This document shows positions 54,123 through 62,794 of a stretch of DNA of 64,000 nucleotides, piece after piece. The notes under the pieces are model-generated. The model ran no database searches. It had not been told where the DNA came from and was given only the letters and a program-made list of their open reading frames with translations. The position numbers were made by a program, and so were the translations under genes. Source of the stretch: Thalassolituus sp. UBA674 (GTDB taxonomy: Bacteria; Pseudomonadota; Gammaproteobacteria; Pseudomonadales; Oceanobacteraceae); the NCBI GenBank assembly GCA_002298335.1, contig DBNK01000027.1, forward strand, positions 1 to 64,000. Reading direction: 5' to 3'. How positions within the stretch are numbered: position 1 is the stretch's first letter; every line of letters begins with the position of its first letter.

Positions 54123-57100
54123 TCAGGCTCCGCTCAGTGATTTGTACTTGGCCAGTTCATCCAGCACGTCTTTGAGTTTCAGCGCCTCGGCCTGGTTGGT
54201 CGTTTTTATCGTCTGATTGCTGCCATCCGGCAGTTCTACCTTGACGGTAAAATAGCCCTGCTGGCCGCCGCTGGCAGGCGCAGATGAACCAGAAGAGGAA
54301 GACGCCGTGGAGCTGGAGGATGAGGAATTGGATGACTGTGAAGAAGAGCCGGATTCTTTTGCAGCGGCTTTCTGTGCTTTGCGCACTTCCTCAAGAATGC
54401 GCAGCGACTCGGTCAGATCAGCAACCGCCTGGTCCTGGCCCGCTTTACGCGCAGCGTCCAGTTGCGCCTGCAGCTCCGCTTTTTTCTGCTCATAATCGCG
54501 CTGCTGAATCGACTCGGTATCGCCGTTCAGACGGTCCAGTTCATCACGTAGATTGCCGAGGGTGTTGCTCGCGTTTTCGTTCATTTGTTCGAGTTTTCGA
54601 TTGGCAGCATCGAGCGCCGAACGCAGCTGAGAAAGGTCTTCAGAGCCGAGTAAATTCATCTTATCGATCGAGCGCTCGGCATTTGTGATGAATGCCTGGT
54701 TAATCCCCTGACCTGATTGCAGGGCCTCGTAATATTCCAGCACCCGCAGCTTCTGTCCCAGGTATTCCTGCTTTGCAGAGTTGGATGCGCGGACGACCTC
54801 GGTCTCCCATTCGCGCAGGCCGGTGGCATCAAACAGCAGCATGTTGGCGCGTTCCACATCGCGGATCTGTTCACCAAGGCTGACGATGGACTGCTTGATG
54901 GATTCGATCTCAGTCACCGGCCCGGTGGAGTCGATACCCATGCGGCGGTCGAACAGCTGACCGGTCTGCTCAGATAATTCATACAGCTCATTACGTACGC
55001 CGATAAACCACTCAGCGAGACCAGCTGCCAGACCCTGAACATCCGTCCCGGCCACTTGCGCAGCATCACTCATTGCAGCGGTTGCTGCAGCGGCTTCCTG
55101 CGCAGATTCAGTGACACGGCGACCAGCGTCAACGCCAGCCTGGGCCAGTTCCCCCATCTTCGCCGTGCTGCCGGTCAATTCGGCGTTCAGAGACTTAAAC
55201 GCGTCTGCAGTAATCAAACCGGACTTTTGATAGTTATCCAGTACAGCTGAGAGAGCAGCTTTGTCGGCCTCAGTACGGGCATTTTTGAAGACACCGACCA
55301 GCGCTGGTTCCATAATAGCGGCGGCTTCGGATCCGCTGCGGCCTGTGCTGTACAATTGCTCCTTGAGTAGCTCCAGATCTGCGAGGGATTGCCGCGTACC
55401 GGTGGTGATCTCGTTGTTAAGCTCCGCCTGGCTGGTACCGAGGCGCTTTAGTGCGGCATCGATCTCGGACGCATTCAACGCGTCAATCTGAGCCTGCAGC
55501 TGCTCGACCGACAAACCAGCACTCTGAGCTCCGTCCTTAATCTTCCGCATTGCCTCGCGCAGCAGATCTCCAAAGCGAGCCCGCTCTTCATTGCTGAGTT
55601 TCTGCAGCGCTACGGATAGGCCATTTTCAATCTGTTCGGTCGTCAGCTGTCCGGTCTGCTCAACACCACGCAAGGCGATGGCAAATGCACCGACTCCAGC
55701 TTCACCATTTTTCAGCGCATCAAGCAGTGCGCCGGACATAACAGACTCCAGCTTGCTGTTATCCTCGACTGCCTGCTGCAACTGTTTATTGGTCTCTGCG
55801 AGGCGGGCCGAAAGCTGTTCCTGGGTGTAGGACATCTGCACAGAGGATTCTGCCAGCGCCTTGTCGGCAGCAGTCTTGCGCTCTGCTGCCTGGGCCGCAC
55901 TCAGATAACTGCTGGTCTGCTCATCGATGACGATGGTACCGGCAGCCAGCGCAGCATCCAGATCCTGCATATTGCGCACGACCACGCCGGTGCGCTCACT
56001 GATCAGAGCATAGGCATTGGCCAACGCATTATTCTGAGCCGCTACCGCCTCCTGAGAATCACCCAGCTCGCGGCTTGCCTGACGCAGTTCTCCGATCGCA
56101 CCGACCAATTCAAACACCTGGTCGACGGCGTACGTTACGGCAAGTAATTGCAGACCGTTCTTCAGCAGTGCCATACCACCGGCAGCGCCCTTAGCAGAGC
56201 CTTCAACTGCCGTCAGGCTACTGGCAAACAGAGTGCCATCACGGGCAGCAGTAACCATTGCCTTGCTTGATGCAATTACCGCCGGAACGTACTTGCGCAG
56301 CAAGGCTGCCGTGGCCACTTCACCAGCCAGCTCCAATAGGTTAATCACCTGATCCATATTGGCCGCGACCGAAGACAGCGCCTCAGCGACGGTGGCTGAT
56401 ACCCCGGCAGCTTGATCAATCTGGCCGACCGCCAGCATGAATTCGTTATTCACCCGTTGCAGAGCACGCCCGATGGTGTCTGGGATTTTCTCCGCTTCCT
56501 GAGCGATCGCCGCTGACTGGTCCTGCAACGCATTGACGATGACTTCCGTGGTCAGCTTGCCGTCTTCAGCCATTGCCCGCAGCTCGCCACGGGTCACTTG
56601 CAGGCTGTCAGCCAGCGCCTGAGCCAGACGCGGGCTTTGCTCCATCACCGAGTTGAATTCGTCACCGCGCAGCACGCCAGACTGTAAACCCTGTGCAAGC
56701 TGTGTAATCGCTGCATCCGCCGCCTGCGCAGAGGACCCGGACACAAGAAACGACTTGCTGATGGTATCGGTCAGCGCCGCCACTTCCTGCTGTGATATTT
56801 CCAGCTCTTTGGTGGCCCGGTTCAGCGTCACATACAGCTCACCGACGGATTCTAGCGCGCTGCCCGTCTCGTTCGCGGTTTCCCGGATGTCCGCCATACC
56901 GGCTTCAAAGGCATCGCCTTCACCGACCGCCAGGCGCACCCGCGCCGCCAGATTGGTGTACTCATCAGCCATGCGACCTAGATCGCCGACCAGCTGCGCA
57001 CCTTGAGTCACACCAAACAGCGCCACCGCATTGCGCTGCAAAGCACCGAGTTGGGTAGAGATGGATTCAACGCCGTCGCGGATCTTACGGTGAGAGGCAG

Positions 57101-57653
57101 CCTGACGTTGGTTGGCAGAGGTCACAGAATTGATCTGTGCCACCTGTTTTTTCAGGTCGCGGGTCAGCGCATTGACCTTATCGTCGACCGCCGCTGTGCT
57201 CTTATTCACTGCCACCTGGTGCGAGGCCAGATTGCGCGTCTCAATACCGGCAGATTTCAGCTCTGTGCGCAACTTCTGAACGGACAGGCGGTTAGTCTGA
57301 TATTCGGCAGAGGCCTTGCGGACTTCAGTGCGGGCTTTTTCAAAGGCAGCAGTCTGCGCCTTGGTCGGGTTCTCGGTGTCTTTTAATTCTCTGGCGAGTT
57401 TCTGTGCTTTCTGCTGCGCCTCTTCCAGCGCCGTGGCTGTGGCCGTGGTTTCACGGCGCAGGTCCACAAAGTTATCGATCAGTTCCTGGTTCTTTCCGGC
57501 ATCCGCCAGCGACTTATCCAGACCATCGATAGCCTGCTTCCACTCGGTGGTTTCTACCCCTGCCTTGTCCAGCTCTGTTATGATGGACTTAATCTCACCT
57601 AAGCCTTCTTGAGTGGCTTTGATCTTAAGCGCCAAATTGAGGTCGTTATTCAT
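54123..57653 (-). CDS. Phage tail tape-measure protein
   Basis: A protein of 1176 residues, setting the length of a non-contractile tail. It has long coiled coils (about 20-150, 600-800 and 1000-1120), the TMP_N-type domain near residues 215-400 (ADEYTNLAARVRLAVGEG and AQGLQSGVLRGDEFNSVMEQ), hydrophobic helices in the middle, and a Ser-rich stretch near the end. Start ATG overlaps the plus-strand start of a 51-residue ORF (CATG). The ribosome site is weak. No tail-assembly chaperone pair lies before it, which is unusual. Confidence 0.88.
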   Translation of the reverse strand: MNNDLNLALKIKATQEGLGEIKSIITELDKAGVETTEWKQAIDGLDKSLADAGKNQELIDNFVDLRRETTATATALEEAQQKAQKLARELKDTENPTKAQTAAFEKARTEVRKASAEYQTNRLSVQKLRTELKSAGIETRNLASHQVAVNKSTAAVDDKVNALTRDLKKQVAQINSVTSANQRQAASHRKIRDGVESISTQLGALQRNAVALFGVTQGAQLVGDLGRMADEYTNLAARVRLAVGEGDAFEAGMADIRETANETGSALESVGELYVTLNRATKELEISQQEVAALTDTISKSFLVSGSSAQAADAAITQLAQGLQSGVLRGDEFNSVMEQSPRLAQALADSLQVTRGELRAMAEDGKLTTEVIVNALQDQSAAIAQEAEKIPDTIGRALQRVNNEFMLAVGQIDQAAGVSATVAEALSSVAANMDQVINLLELAGEVATAALLRKYVPAVIASSKAMVTAARDGTLFASSLTAVEGSAKGAAGGMALLKNGLQLLAVTYAVDQVFELVGAIGELRQASRELGDSQEAVAAQNNALANAYALISERTGVVVRNMQDLDAALAAGTIVIDEQTSSYLSAAQAAERKTAADKALAESSVQMSYTQEQLSARLAETNKQLQQAVEDNSKLESVMSGALLDALKNGEAGVGAFAIALRGVEQTGQLTTEQIENGLSVALQKLSNEERARFGDLLREAMRKIKDGAQSAGLSVEQLQAQIDALNASEIDAALKRLGTSQAELNNEITTGTRQSLADLELLKEQLYSTGRSGSEAAAIMEPALVGVFKNARTEADKAALSAVLDNYQKSGLITADAFKSLNAELTGSTAKMGELAQAGVDAGRRVTESAQEAAAATAAMSDAAQVAGTDVQGLAAGLAEWFIGVRNELYELSEQTGQLFDRRMGIDSTGPVTEIESIKQSIVSLGEQIRDVERANMLLFDATGLREWETEVVRASNSAKQEYLGQKLRVLEYYEALQSGQGINQAFITNAERSIDKMNLLGSEDLSQLRSALDAANRKLEQMNENASNTLGNLRDELDRLNGDTESIQQRDYEQKKAELQAQLDAARKAGQDQAVADLTESLRILEEVRKAQKAAAKESGSSSQSSNSSSSSSTASSSSGSSAPASGGQQGYFTVKVELPDGSNQTIKTTNQAEALKLKDVLDELAKYKSLSGA

Positions 57654-57807
57654 GACTCTGGACCGTATCTCAGTGGTATCAATTCAGTTTTTTGTGGCGT
57701 TCCTGCTGATGACGCCTGCAGTCGGCGTGGCGATTTATCCCGCCCTGATCTGCCTCTTGGTTGCGGCGGGCAGTGCCGGTGGTTCCTTACTCTTCGCAGG
57801 GCGTTAA
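57652..57807 (+). CDS. 51-residue plus-strand membrane protein (moron candidate)
   Basis: MTLDRISVVSIQFFVAFLLM starts a 51-residue protein with two hydrophobic helices and a basic end (LLFAGR). It is on the strand opposite to the tail genes. GAGG lies 9 bases before the ATG and a strong terminator follows it by 20 bp. This fits a small, separately expressed phage gene. Function unknown; holin-like or superinfection-exclusion proteins have this form. Confidence 0.5.
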   Translation: MTLDRISVVSIQFFVAFLLMTPAVGVAIYPALICLLVAAGSAGGSLLFAGR

Positions 57808-57826
57808 CTTCATCCCACCCGATTTG

Positions 57827-57854
57827 AAAAAGGCGGCTAATTGCCGCCTTTTTT
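57827..57854. terminator. Strong bidirectional rho-independent terminator
   Basis: AAAAA, GGCGGC (57832-57837), TAATT, GCCGCC (57843-57848), TTTTTT. It can stop transcripts in both directions: after the 51-residue gene on the plus strand and after the tail-tube gene on the minus strand. The tape-measure gene would then need its own promoter or readthrough. Confidence 0.88.
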
Positions 57855-57890
57855 ATTGCTCCGGATTTTATTGGTAGATAGTGGTCCGGC

Positions 57891-58667
57891 TTACACCTGG
57901 TCAATCTGCAGGTATGCGGATTCACCCTGGCCTTTGGTCTTGTCAGCCAGCAGCTTGCCCGCGAATGGCAGAGAGGCAATCGAGTCGCCTTTCAGCAGCC
58001 ACTCAGTCAGCACACCGACGTTGACCTTCCAGAGCGTAATCACAACCGGCAGACCGTCTTCGGCCTGGTTCATACCATCCAGCAGCAGCTCGTAGGTTTT
58101 ACCGGATTCGGTGAACGGCTGAATGCGCTGGTAGTCAGCGAACGTGTAGTCAACCAGCAGATCCAGACCGGTGGTCGGATCAGGCAACGCATCGATGGCA
58201 GTCGCAATCGCGCCAGTAGAGTTGATCAGCACACCCGCGCCGGTCACTTCATAATCATCGCCTTCGGTGTAGGTGGTATTGCCGTCAGAGCTGGTTACCA
58301 CAACGCTCTTTGCATTGATGTTGGCCAGGCTGATCAGCGCACCTTTATGGGCAGTGATTGCCTCATCCGTTACCGTAGCGCCGGTGATGGTTGTGCGGGT
58401 ACCGCGCTGCAACAGAGCCAGGTTGTCAGCATTCAGGTCGTGCAATGCAGCAGCAAACTCAATGCTGTTGAGCAGGCGCACCTCAGCGGCAACACCGCCA
58501 GAGACCGAGTCGTAATCGGGCTGGGGAATCACCTGCTCGTCATACGTCAGTTTGAGTTCGCTGCTGTTGCCCATGTGGTAACGAGGTGCAGTCGCCTGAC
58601 CTGCCTCACGGATGTATAAACGCCCAACCAGTTTGGTCGGTTTAAAAACACGTACACGCTGAACCAT
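57891..58667 (-). CDS. Phage major tail tube protein
   Basis: A protein of 258 residues with a tail-tube-like beta layout (MVQRVRVFKPTKLVGRLYIR, YDEQVIPQPDYDSVSGG, IDQV end), in the usual place before the tape measure. It overlaps the preceding gene (TAATG). The family call is by position and sequence style, since no short diagnostic motif exists. Confidence 0.65.
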   Translation of the reverse strand: MVQRVRVFKPTKLVGRLYIREAGQATAPRYHMGNSSELKLTYDEQVIPQPDYDSVSGGVAAEVRLLNSIEFAAALHDLNADNLALLQRGTRTTITGATVTDEAITAHKGALISLANINAKSVVVTSSDGNTTYTEGDDYEVTGAGVLINSTGAIATAIDALPDPTTGLDLLVDYTFADYQRIQPFTESGKTYELLLDGMNQAEDGLPVVITLWKVNVGVLTEWLLKGDSIASLPFAGKLLADKTKGQGESAYLQIDQV

Positions 58668-58855
58668 TACTTAGCCTCCTTTTCAGGGGTTGAGGCTGTG
58701 GCCGCTGCATCCGCTGCGATCACGCCTTCTTTTACCAGCCAGATCTTCTGATCCGGGCGGACGGAAATCTTGTCGCCCTTGGCGTATGCCACGCCTTTGT
58801 GGGTGTGTTGCTTCAGCAGAGTGACCTCAACTGAGTTGGTGGTTGGTTTGCTCAT
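58667..58855 (-). CDS. Small phage protein, DUF7210-like
   Basis: A protein of 62 residues. KQHTHKGVAYAKGDKISVRP and WLVKEGVIA match small phage proteins of the DUF7210 type that bring a short beta domain. The end is Ala/Thr-rich with Glu/Lys. It is coupled to the tail tube gene. Role unknown. Confidence 0.55.
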   Translation of the reverse strand: MSKPTTNSVEVTLLKQHTHKGVAYAKGDKISVRPDQKIWLVKEGVIAADAAATASTPEKEAK

Positions 58856-58873
58856 CGTCAGCTCCTCAGCTGG

Positions 58874-59305
58874 TTAGTTGGTAGGTCGCTTTAAAACAAC
58901 GTCTGCCGTCCAGGCGATCGGCACATACAGAAAGCCGTCGCTGGCACCGGGGGCCGGTGCGGTGGCTAATATCAATGGCCCGGCGGCGGGCTGTAACTGT
59001 TCACCCATCAGTGCCCCGGTGATTTGTTCAGCAAGTGCGACGGCGTCCGTCCGGGCCGCTGAGCCGCGCTTACGGTCACGCAGGTTCTTCACTGCAATCA
59101 CCGTCATCCAGTTCTGGCTGACGCGGGAAATCAGACCATCCGGTCGGCTCTCGCTCACCCGGTAGCCGTTGTAAATCACATGCACCGCCGGGGTCGGCTG
59201 GTTGGCCTCATCGACGTCTTTCAAATCGTTGGCCGTCAGCACACGCACATCCGGCAGCGCGGTTTTCAGTACGTCGACCAGGCTTTTTTCAATGTCGGTC
59301 CACAT
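58874..59305 (-). CDS. Phage tail terminator-like protein (Mu gp37 family)
   Basis: A protein of 143 residues beginning MWTDIEKSLVDVLKTALPDV, matching the DUF1834/gp37 family of Mu-like phages, which is thought to close the tail tube. ATG-overlapped (TGATG) with gp36-like. Length fits. Confidence 0.7.
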   Translation of the reverse strand: MWTDIEKSLVDVLKTALPDVRVLTANDLKDVDEANQPTPAVHVIYNGYRVSESRPDGLISRVSQNWMTVIAVKNLRDRKRGSAARTDAVALAEQITGALMGEQLQPAAGPLILATAPAPGASDGFLYVPIAWTADVVLKRPTN

Positions 59306-59814
59306 CAGCTGTCGTACCCGGTCATATCAAAGGCACTGGGGCGCGAGCTGACGGTCATGCGGCCCGGCTCATCCGGCGTGGTCGGCTGGGTGTAATCCAG
59401 TGATGCTTTGCCCGAGGCCAGATCCCGCAGGTAGTCTTCCTGCGCTTTAATCGTTTTGCGCATGTCGTCGTCCTGCTTCAGGCCGTAAATCCGGCCCAGA
59501 GCAATCACCGCCACCGCGTACGGCAGGCCGGTGTTTTCGTAATACTGCTGAGCCAGTGGTACCAGATCGCGGTAGCGCTGGTTCAGGTAGGTGTCGGCGT
59601 AACGGGAGACGGCGCTCAACAGGTTTTCTAGCTGATCCAGTGCGGTATCAGCATCGTCCTTGGCGCTCTGTTCGTCGTCGGTGTTTTCGCCCCGGTAGCG
59701 GGCCTCCAGCAGCACGCCGGTTACGTCGGGGTTACGGCTGGCAAACTGCGCCAGCTCCTCCCAGCCGTTAATGGCAACCGCTGCCAGCTCTTCTACCGAG
59801 GCGTAAACACTCAT
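59305..59814 (-). CDS. Mu gp36-like protein (DUF1320)
   Basis: A protein of 169 residues with the family patterns YASVEELAAVAING and AVSRYADTYLNQRYRDLVPL, typical of Mu gp36-like head-tail joining proteins. It is a helical adaptor in the usual place between the head protein and gp37. The Pro/Ser-rich C-terminus is variable. Confidence 0.8.
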   Translation of the reverse strand: MSVYASVEELAAVAINGWEELAQFASRNPDVTGVLLEARYRGENTDDEQSAKDDADTALDQLENLLSAVSRYADTYLNQRYRDLVPLAQQYYENTGLPYAVAVIALGRIYGLKQDDDMRKTIKAQEDYLRDLASGKASLDYTQPTTPDEPGRMTVSSRPSAFDMTGYDS

Positions 59815-59816
59815 GA

Positions 59817-60149
59817 TCAGATACCGCGCGCGATACGGATCACGTCGCCGTCAGCGGCAGCCGCGTCCAGTGCGTAGCCGTTGCTGGCACCCGAGGCGAT
59901 GGTCACGGCCTTGCCGTTAGCGTCGGATTCAACCTGCGCACCGACAGCGATCGCACCACCGGCTTCCACCAGAATCACACCGCTGGCATTGACGCTGGCC
60001 TGGTCGCCAGAGTCAGCGGCGTATTCAGTCACACCCAGCGCCTTGGCTTCAGCGGCACAGACATCGCCGTCAAAACCGACAAAGCGGCGCTGAGCCAGCG
60101 CAGCGGCGGCAGTGATGCTGGTAATCAGGATTGGATGATGTGTTTTCAT
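59817..60149 (-). CDS. DUF2190 capsid cement-like protein
   Basis: A protein of 110 residues beginning MKTHHPILITSITAAAALAQ, with the beta-rich DUF2190 pattern (RRFVGFDGDVCAAEAKALGV, IAVGAQVESDANGKAV). Proteins of this kind decorate or cement the capsid. It overlaps the upstream stop by four bases (ATGA). Confidence 0.78.
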   Translation of the reverse strand: MKTHHPILITSITAAAALAQRRFVGFDGDVCAAEAKALGVTEYAADSGDQASVNASGVILVEAGGAIAVGAQVESDANGKAVTIASGASNGYALDAAAADGDVIRIARGI

Positions 60150-60439
60150 GATGCGTCTCCGTCGATAATGAGAGAGATAAAGCCCTGCGCCAGCAGGCGC
60201 GCAGCTTCATCCGGGGTCAGGTCCAGTACTTCATCGCCTGGCAGATACTTCTCGCCGCTATGAAGGATCGGGGTTTCAGCTTTATAGCCAGGCGTGGACA
60301 CCGTCGTTGGTGGATCAGGCGTTGGCGGTGGCTGAACCGGCTCAGAGGTCACCGGCTGGGCCGGTGCCTCCGGAGTGGTAGTAGCCTGCGCCTGATCGTC
60401 AGCCGCAGGGGTTGAAGGGGTTTTCTTACGTGCAGTCAT
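60146..60439 (-). CDS. Phage protein with FluMu-type C-terminal domain
   Basis: A protein of 97 residues with a Thr/Pro/Ala/Gln-rich half (about 1-50) and a compact end ILHSGEKYLPGDEVLDLTPD that resembles the Mu-like FluMu N-terminal domain. It is located between the capsid gene and the DUF2190 gene. Role unknown. Confidence 0.55.
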   Translation of the reverse strand: MTARKKTPSTPAADDQAQATTTPEAPAQPVTSEPVQPPPTPDPPTTVSTPGYKAETPILHSGEKYLPGDEVLDLTPDEAARLLAQGFISLIIDGDAS

Positions 60440-60452
60440 CGCGGCTCACCCC

Positions 60453-61388
60453 TTATGCGTTAGTGTCGCTGATCAGGTAGCCAGCGGTTGCACCAACCAG
60501 ATACGGACGGTAAATGTCGGTCTGGCGGATCAGCTCGATTTTTCCGTCTTCAGTGCGCGAATCCATCATCAGCGAGCCTTTCTTGCGGATGGTGTAACCG
60601 TACGCGGCATCGTACATAGAGCGCTCCATGTCCTGTTGTTTCTGCGGGACATACGCCAGCACGATGTTGTCACCCCAAACGTCAGAAACTGCGTTGGTAC
60701 CGTCGGCAGAGAACACGGAGGAACCAATCACGATGTTCTCGATCTCGAAAATATCCTGCAGGTCTTCCATCCGAACCAGGCGTTTAGATGCGGTCGACAG
60801 CAGCTCGCGCATCTTCGGGTGACGCTTAAGCACCTTCCAGGTGGAGTGACCGATCACCATGGTGTTCGGGTCTTTCGCGATCTGGGCACGGATCGCATCT
60901 TTAGCATCCGAAATCACGTTTTCGGGGTCAGAGTTCGTGCCATCGGTAAACTGGCTGTTGCCAGACAGGGTGATCTTGTTGCTGGCCGCGTAATTGGCCG
61001 CGTTTTGGGCCAGATCCGCACAGTATTTCTCGCGGCGCAGCTGAATGCCTTGAGTGACCACATTGGTGGCATGAGAGCGCAACGGGAAGGCCGCTTCCGC
61101 GCTTTCACGGTAGTCGATCGGGTACTCCAGATCGTGCTCGTCGAGGTTGATGTCAAAACCATCGATATCCGACGGCTGAATCCGGTTCGAACTGGCACGG
61201 AGCGCACGCAGCGTGTTGTAGATTTTGAAGTGTTCGGTGCCGAACTTCGGAATCTTTCCGGCTTCGGTATCGATTTCCACCAGCGGGAACAGCGCCTCGG
61301 CAGCGCCAAAGATATTGGCCCCGAAACCAATAGCCAGTTGTGTGAGTACCGGATCAACGACGCGCAGGTTAGATAAACGTTGTGGCAT
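60453..61388 (-). CDS. Phage major capsid protein
   Basis: A protein of 311 residues beginning MPQRLSNLRVVDPVLTQLAI and containing HSTWKVLKRHPKMRELLS, IVIGSSVF and WGDNIVLAYVPQ, text of major capsid proteins from transposable phages. It follows the protease/scaffold gene by 11 bp. Fold HK97 is inferred. Whether it is closer to Mu gpT or to B3-type capsids cannot be decided here. Confidence 0.8.
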   Translation of the reverse strand: MPQRLSNLRVVDPVLTQLAIGFGANIFGAAEALFPLVEIDTEAGKIPKFGTEHFKIYNTLRALRASSNRIQPSDIDGFDINLDEHDLEYPIDYRESAEAAFPLRSHATNVVTQGIQLRREKYCADLAQNAANYAASNKITLSGNSQFTDGTNSDPENVISDAKDAIRAQIAKDPNTMVIGHSTWKVLKRHPKMRELLSTASKRLVRMEDLQDIFEIENIVIGSSVFSADGTNAVSDVWGDNIVLAYVPQKQQDMERSMYDAAYGYTIRKKGSLMMDSRTEDGKIELIRQTDIYRPYLVGATAGYLISDTNA

Positions 61389-61399
61389 GGGTCAGCTCC

Positions 61400-62431
61400 T
61401 TATTTGCTGGCCACAGCGTGAGCCGCTGCAGCGTATGAAACGTTGTTTTTCTGCATGTGAGCGCGGATCTTCTGATCCAGCTCCTGCAGCTCTTTAGGCG
61501 TGCCTTCGGCGTAAACCACGGTCTCGCCGTCGTCTTCACCGTCGGCGGCGTCTTCGCCTTTGGCGCTTTCACCGAATTCCACACGCGGCGGCATGGCCGT
61601 CAGGCGATCTTTAAACACCTGGTGCAGCGGCTGGGCGTCTTTGCCTTCACCGAAGTTCAGGGTGTCCTGCGATTGCAGGGCGTCCAGTGCAGCGGCCATA
61701 ACATCCACGTCGTCTTTGCCGATGCGGGTGTCTTTGGCCAGCGCTTCGCAGAACGCCACGTTATCCGCATGGTCGCGGTCGGCTTTTTCTTTCAGGCGCA
61801 GCGCACGTTCTTCTTTCAGCTGTTGCTCCAGCTGTTTGTTTTTGGCATCCAGCTCGGCTGCCTCTTCGGGCGATAACGGTGACGACACGGCGGCGTCCTC
61901 CTGTTGTTGGGGTTCGGGTTCGGGTGTTGCAGCTAATGGCGGCACCGGCTGCTCGTCAGCGGCTGGTGCCTCTTCAGGGGATTCAGAAAACTCGATGGTG
62001 ATGAAGTCGTCGCCTTCTGCGTACTCAACCAACTGCGCCTGACGAAGACCTTTAATGGCCGGTGGCTGAGCACCGAGGAATGCAACGTGGCGCAGGTAAT
62101 ACACACCCGGCACCGGGTTGTGCGGATTGTTCGGGGTATAGAAGGAGGCGGAGACTTTTTTGAACGCGCCGCTTTTATGCATCTCGGCAAAGTCGGCGTT
62201 CACCTGATGCGGGATCGCCTCGGGGCCGTCAGCGGCCATGTGCATGGACTGCACCCAGCCATAAGCCGGTGCGTCATCTTTCGGGTGGCCGATGCACAGA
62301 GGGGCTTCATGCAGCGCCGGATCGTACGCATCGACAGACGCCTGCATATCCGATTCGCTGAACGAAATCTGCTGGCCACCCATATCGATATGAGTGCCGG
62401 GCTTGAAGAGATGAATAACTGGTGCTGGCAT
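61400..62431 (-). CDS. Mu I-like phage protease and scaffold
   Basis: Head maturation protease. It has 343 residues. The N-terminal protease part has VIHLFKPGTHIDMGGQQISF, APLCIGHPKDDAPAYGWVQS and the KKVSASFYTP region with the likely nucleophile Ser. A long helical part (about 190-260) is the scaffold, with coiled coil and Pro/Gln/Glu-rich linker before it. Family: Mu-like prophage I protein. Confidence 0.88.
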   Translation of the reverse strand: MPAPVIHLFKPGTHIDMGGQQISFSESDMQASVDAYDPALHEAPLCIGHPKDDAPAYGWVQSMHMAADGPEAIPHQVNADFAEMHKSGAFKKVSASFYTPNNPHNPVPGVYYLRHVAFLGAQPPAIKGLRQAQLVEYAEGDDFITIEFSESPEEAPAADEQPVPPLAATPEPEPQQQEDAAVSSPLSPEEAAELDAKNKQLEQQLKEERALRLKEKADRDHADNVAFCEALAKDTRIGKDDVDVMAAALDALQSQDTLNFGEGKDAQPLHQVFKDRLTAMPPRVEFGESAKGEDAADGEDDGETVVYAEGTPKELQELDQKIRAHMQKNNVSYAAAAHAVASK

Positions 62432-62539
62432 GTTGGCGTTCCGTGTAAGGGATAACGCCAGTATCAGCAGTCGCGCGGGGGAGGTCTTTTAAAGGAGTTT
62501 AAAACTTTTTTGAGGACAGTCAGGTGAATGGTTTAGAAC

Positions 62540-62659
62540 TCAATGCTCGATGCAGTGAAACCAATTCGAGATCATTTTTATCTCTTCATCGTTAAAACCA
62601 TGCTCATGAAGAAAGCTGCGGGGTAGTTTACCGGCCAATACTGTGGCTTTTTCGTCCAT
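62540..62659 (-). CDS. 39-residue phage protein
   Basis: MDEKATVLAGKLPRSFLHEH begins this small protein, which ends WFHCIEH. AAGGAA lies six bases before the ATG at 62659; an in-frame ATG at 62680 would add seven residues. It lies between the Mor-like gene and the protease gene and is too small for a safe family call. Confidence 0.55.
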   Translation of the reverse strand: MDEKATVLAGKLPRSFLHEHGFNDEEIKMISNWFHCIEH

Positions 62660-62794
62660 TTCAGGTTCCTTATCTCTCATGGATACTCTCACACCGATTC
62701 TTTGCTCTGCAAGCGCGGCAATTAGCCTTCATGAAGGGGCTGTGGGCGTTTTTCGGCGATTCCGTGAGTCATCATAGCCGCCCGCCAGAATCGC
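62660..62794 (-). promoter_or_regulatory. Candidate late-gene promoter region after Mor
   Basis: A 135 bp gap after the Mor-like gene with a perfect palindrome CCTTCATGAAGG (62726-62737). In Mu, Mor/C activators bind dyads just upstream of middle or late genes, and this lies at the boundary between regulator and head genes. No clear -10/-35 could be assigned. Confidence 0.4.

Noticed and set aside
57650..57979. Minus-strand 109-codon frame as a possible tail-assembly chaperone
   Set aside because: It overlaps the tail-tube gene, runs through the terminator hairpin and is Arg/Pro-rich in a shadow-like way.
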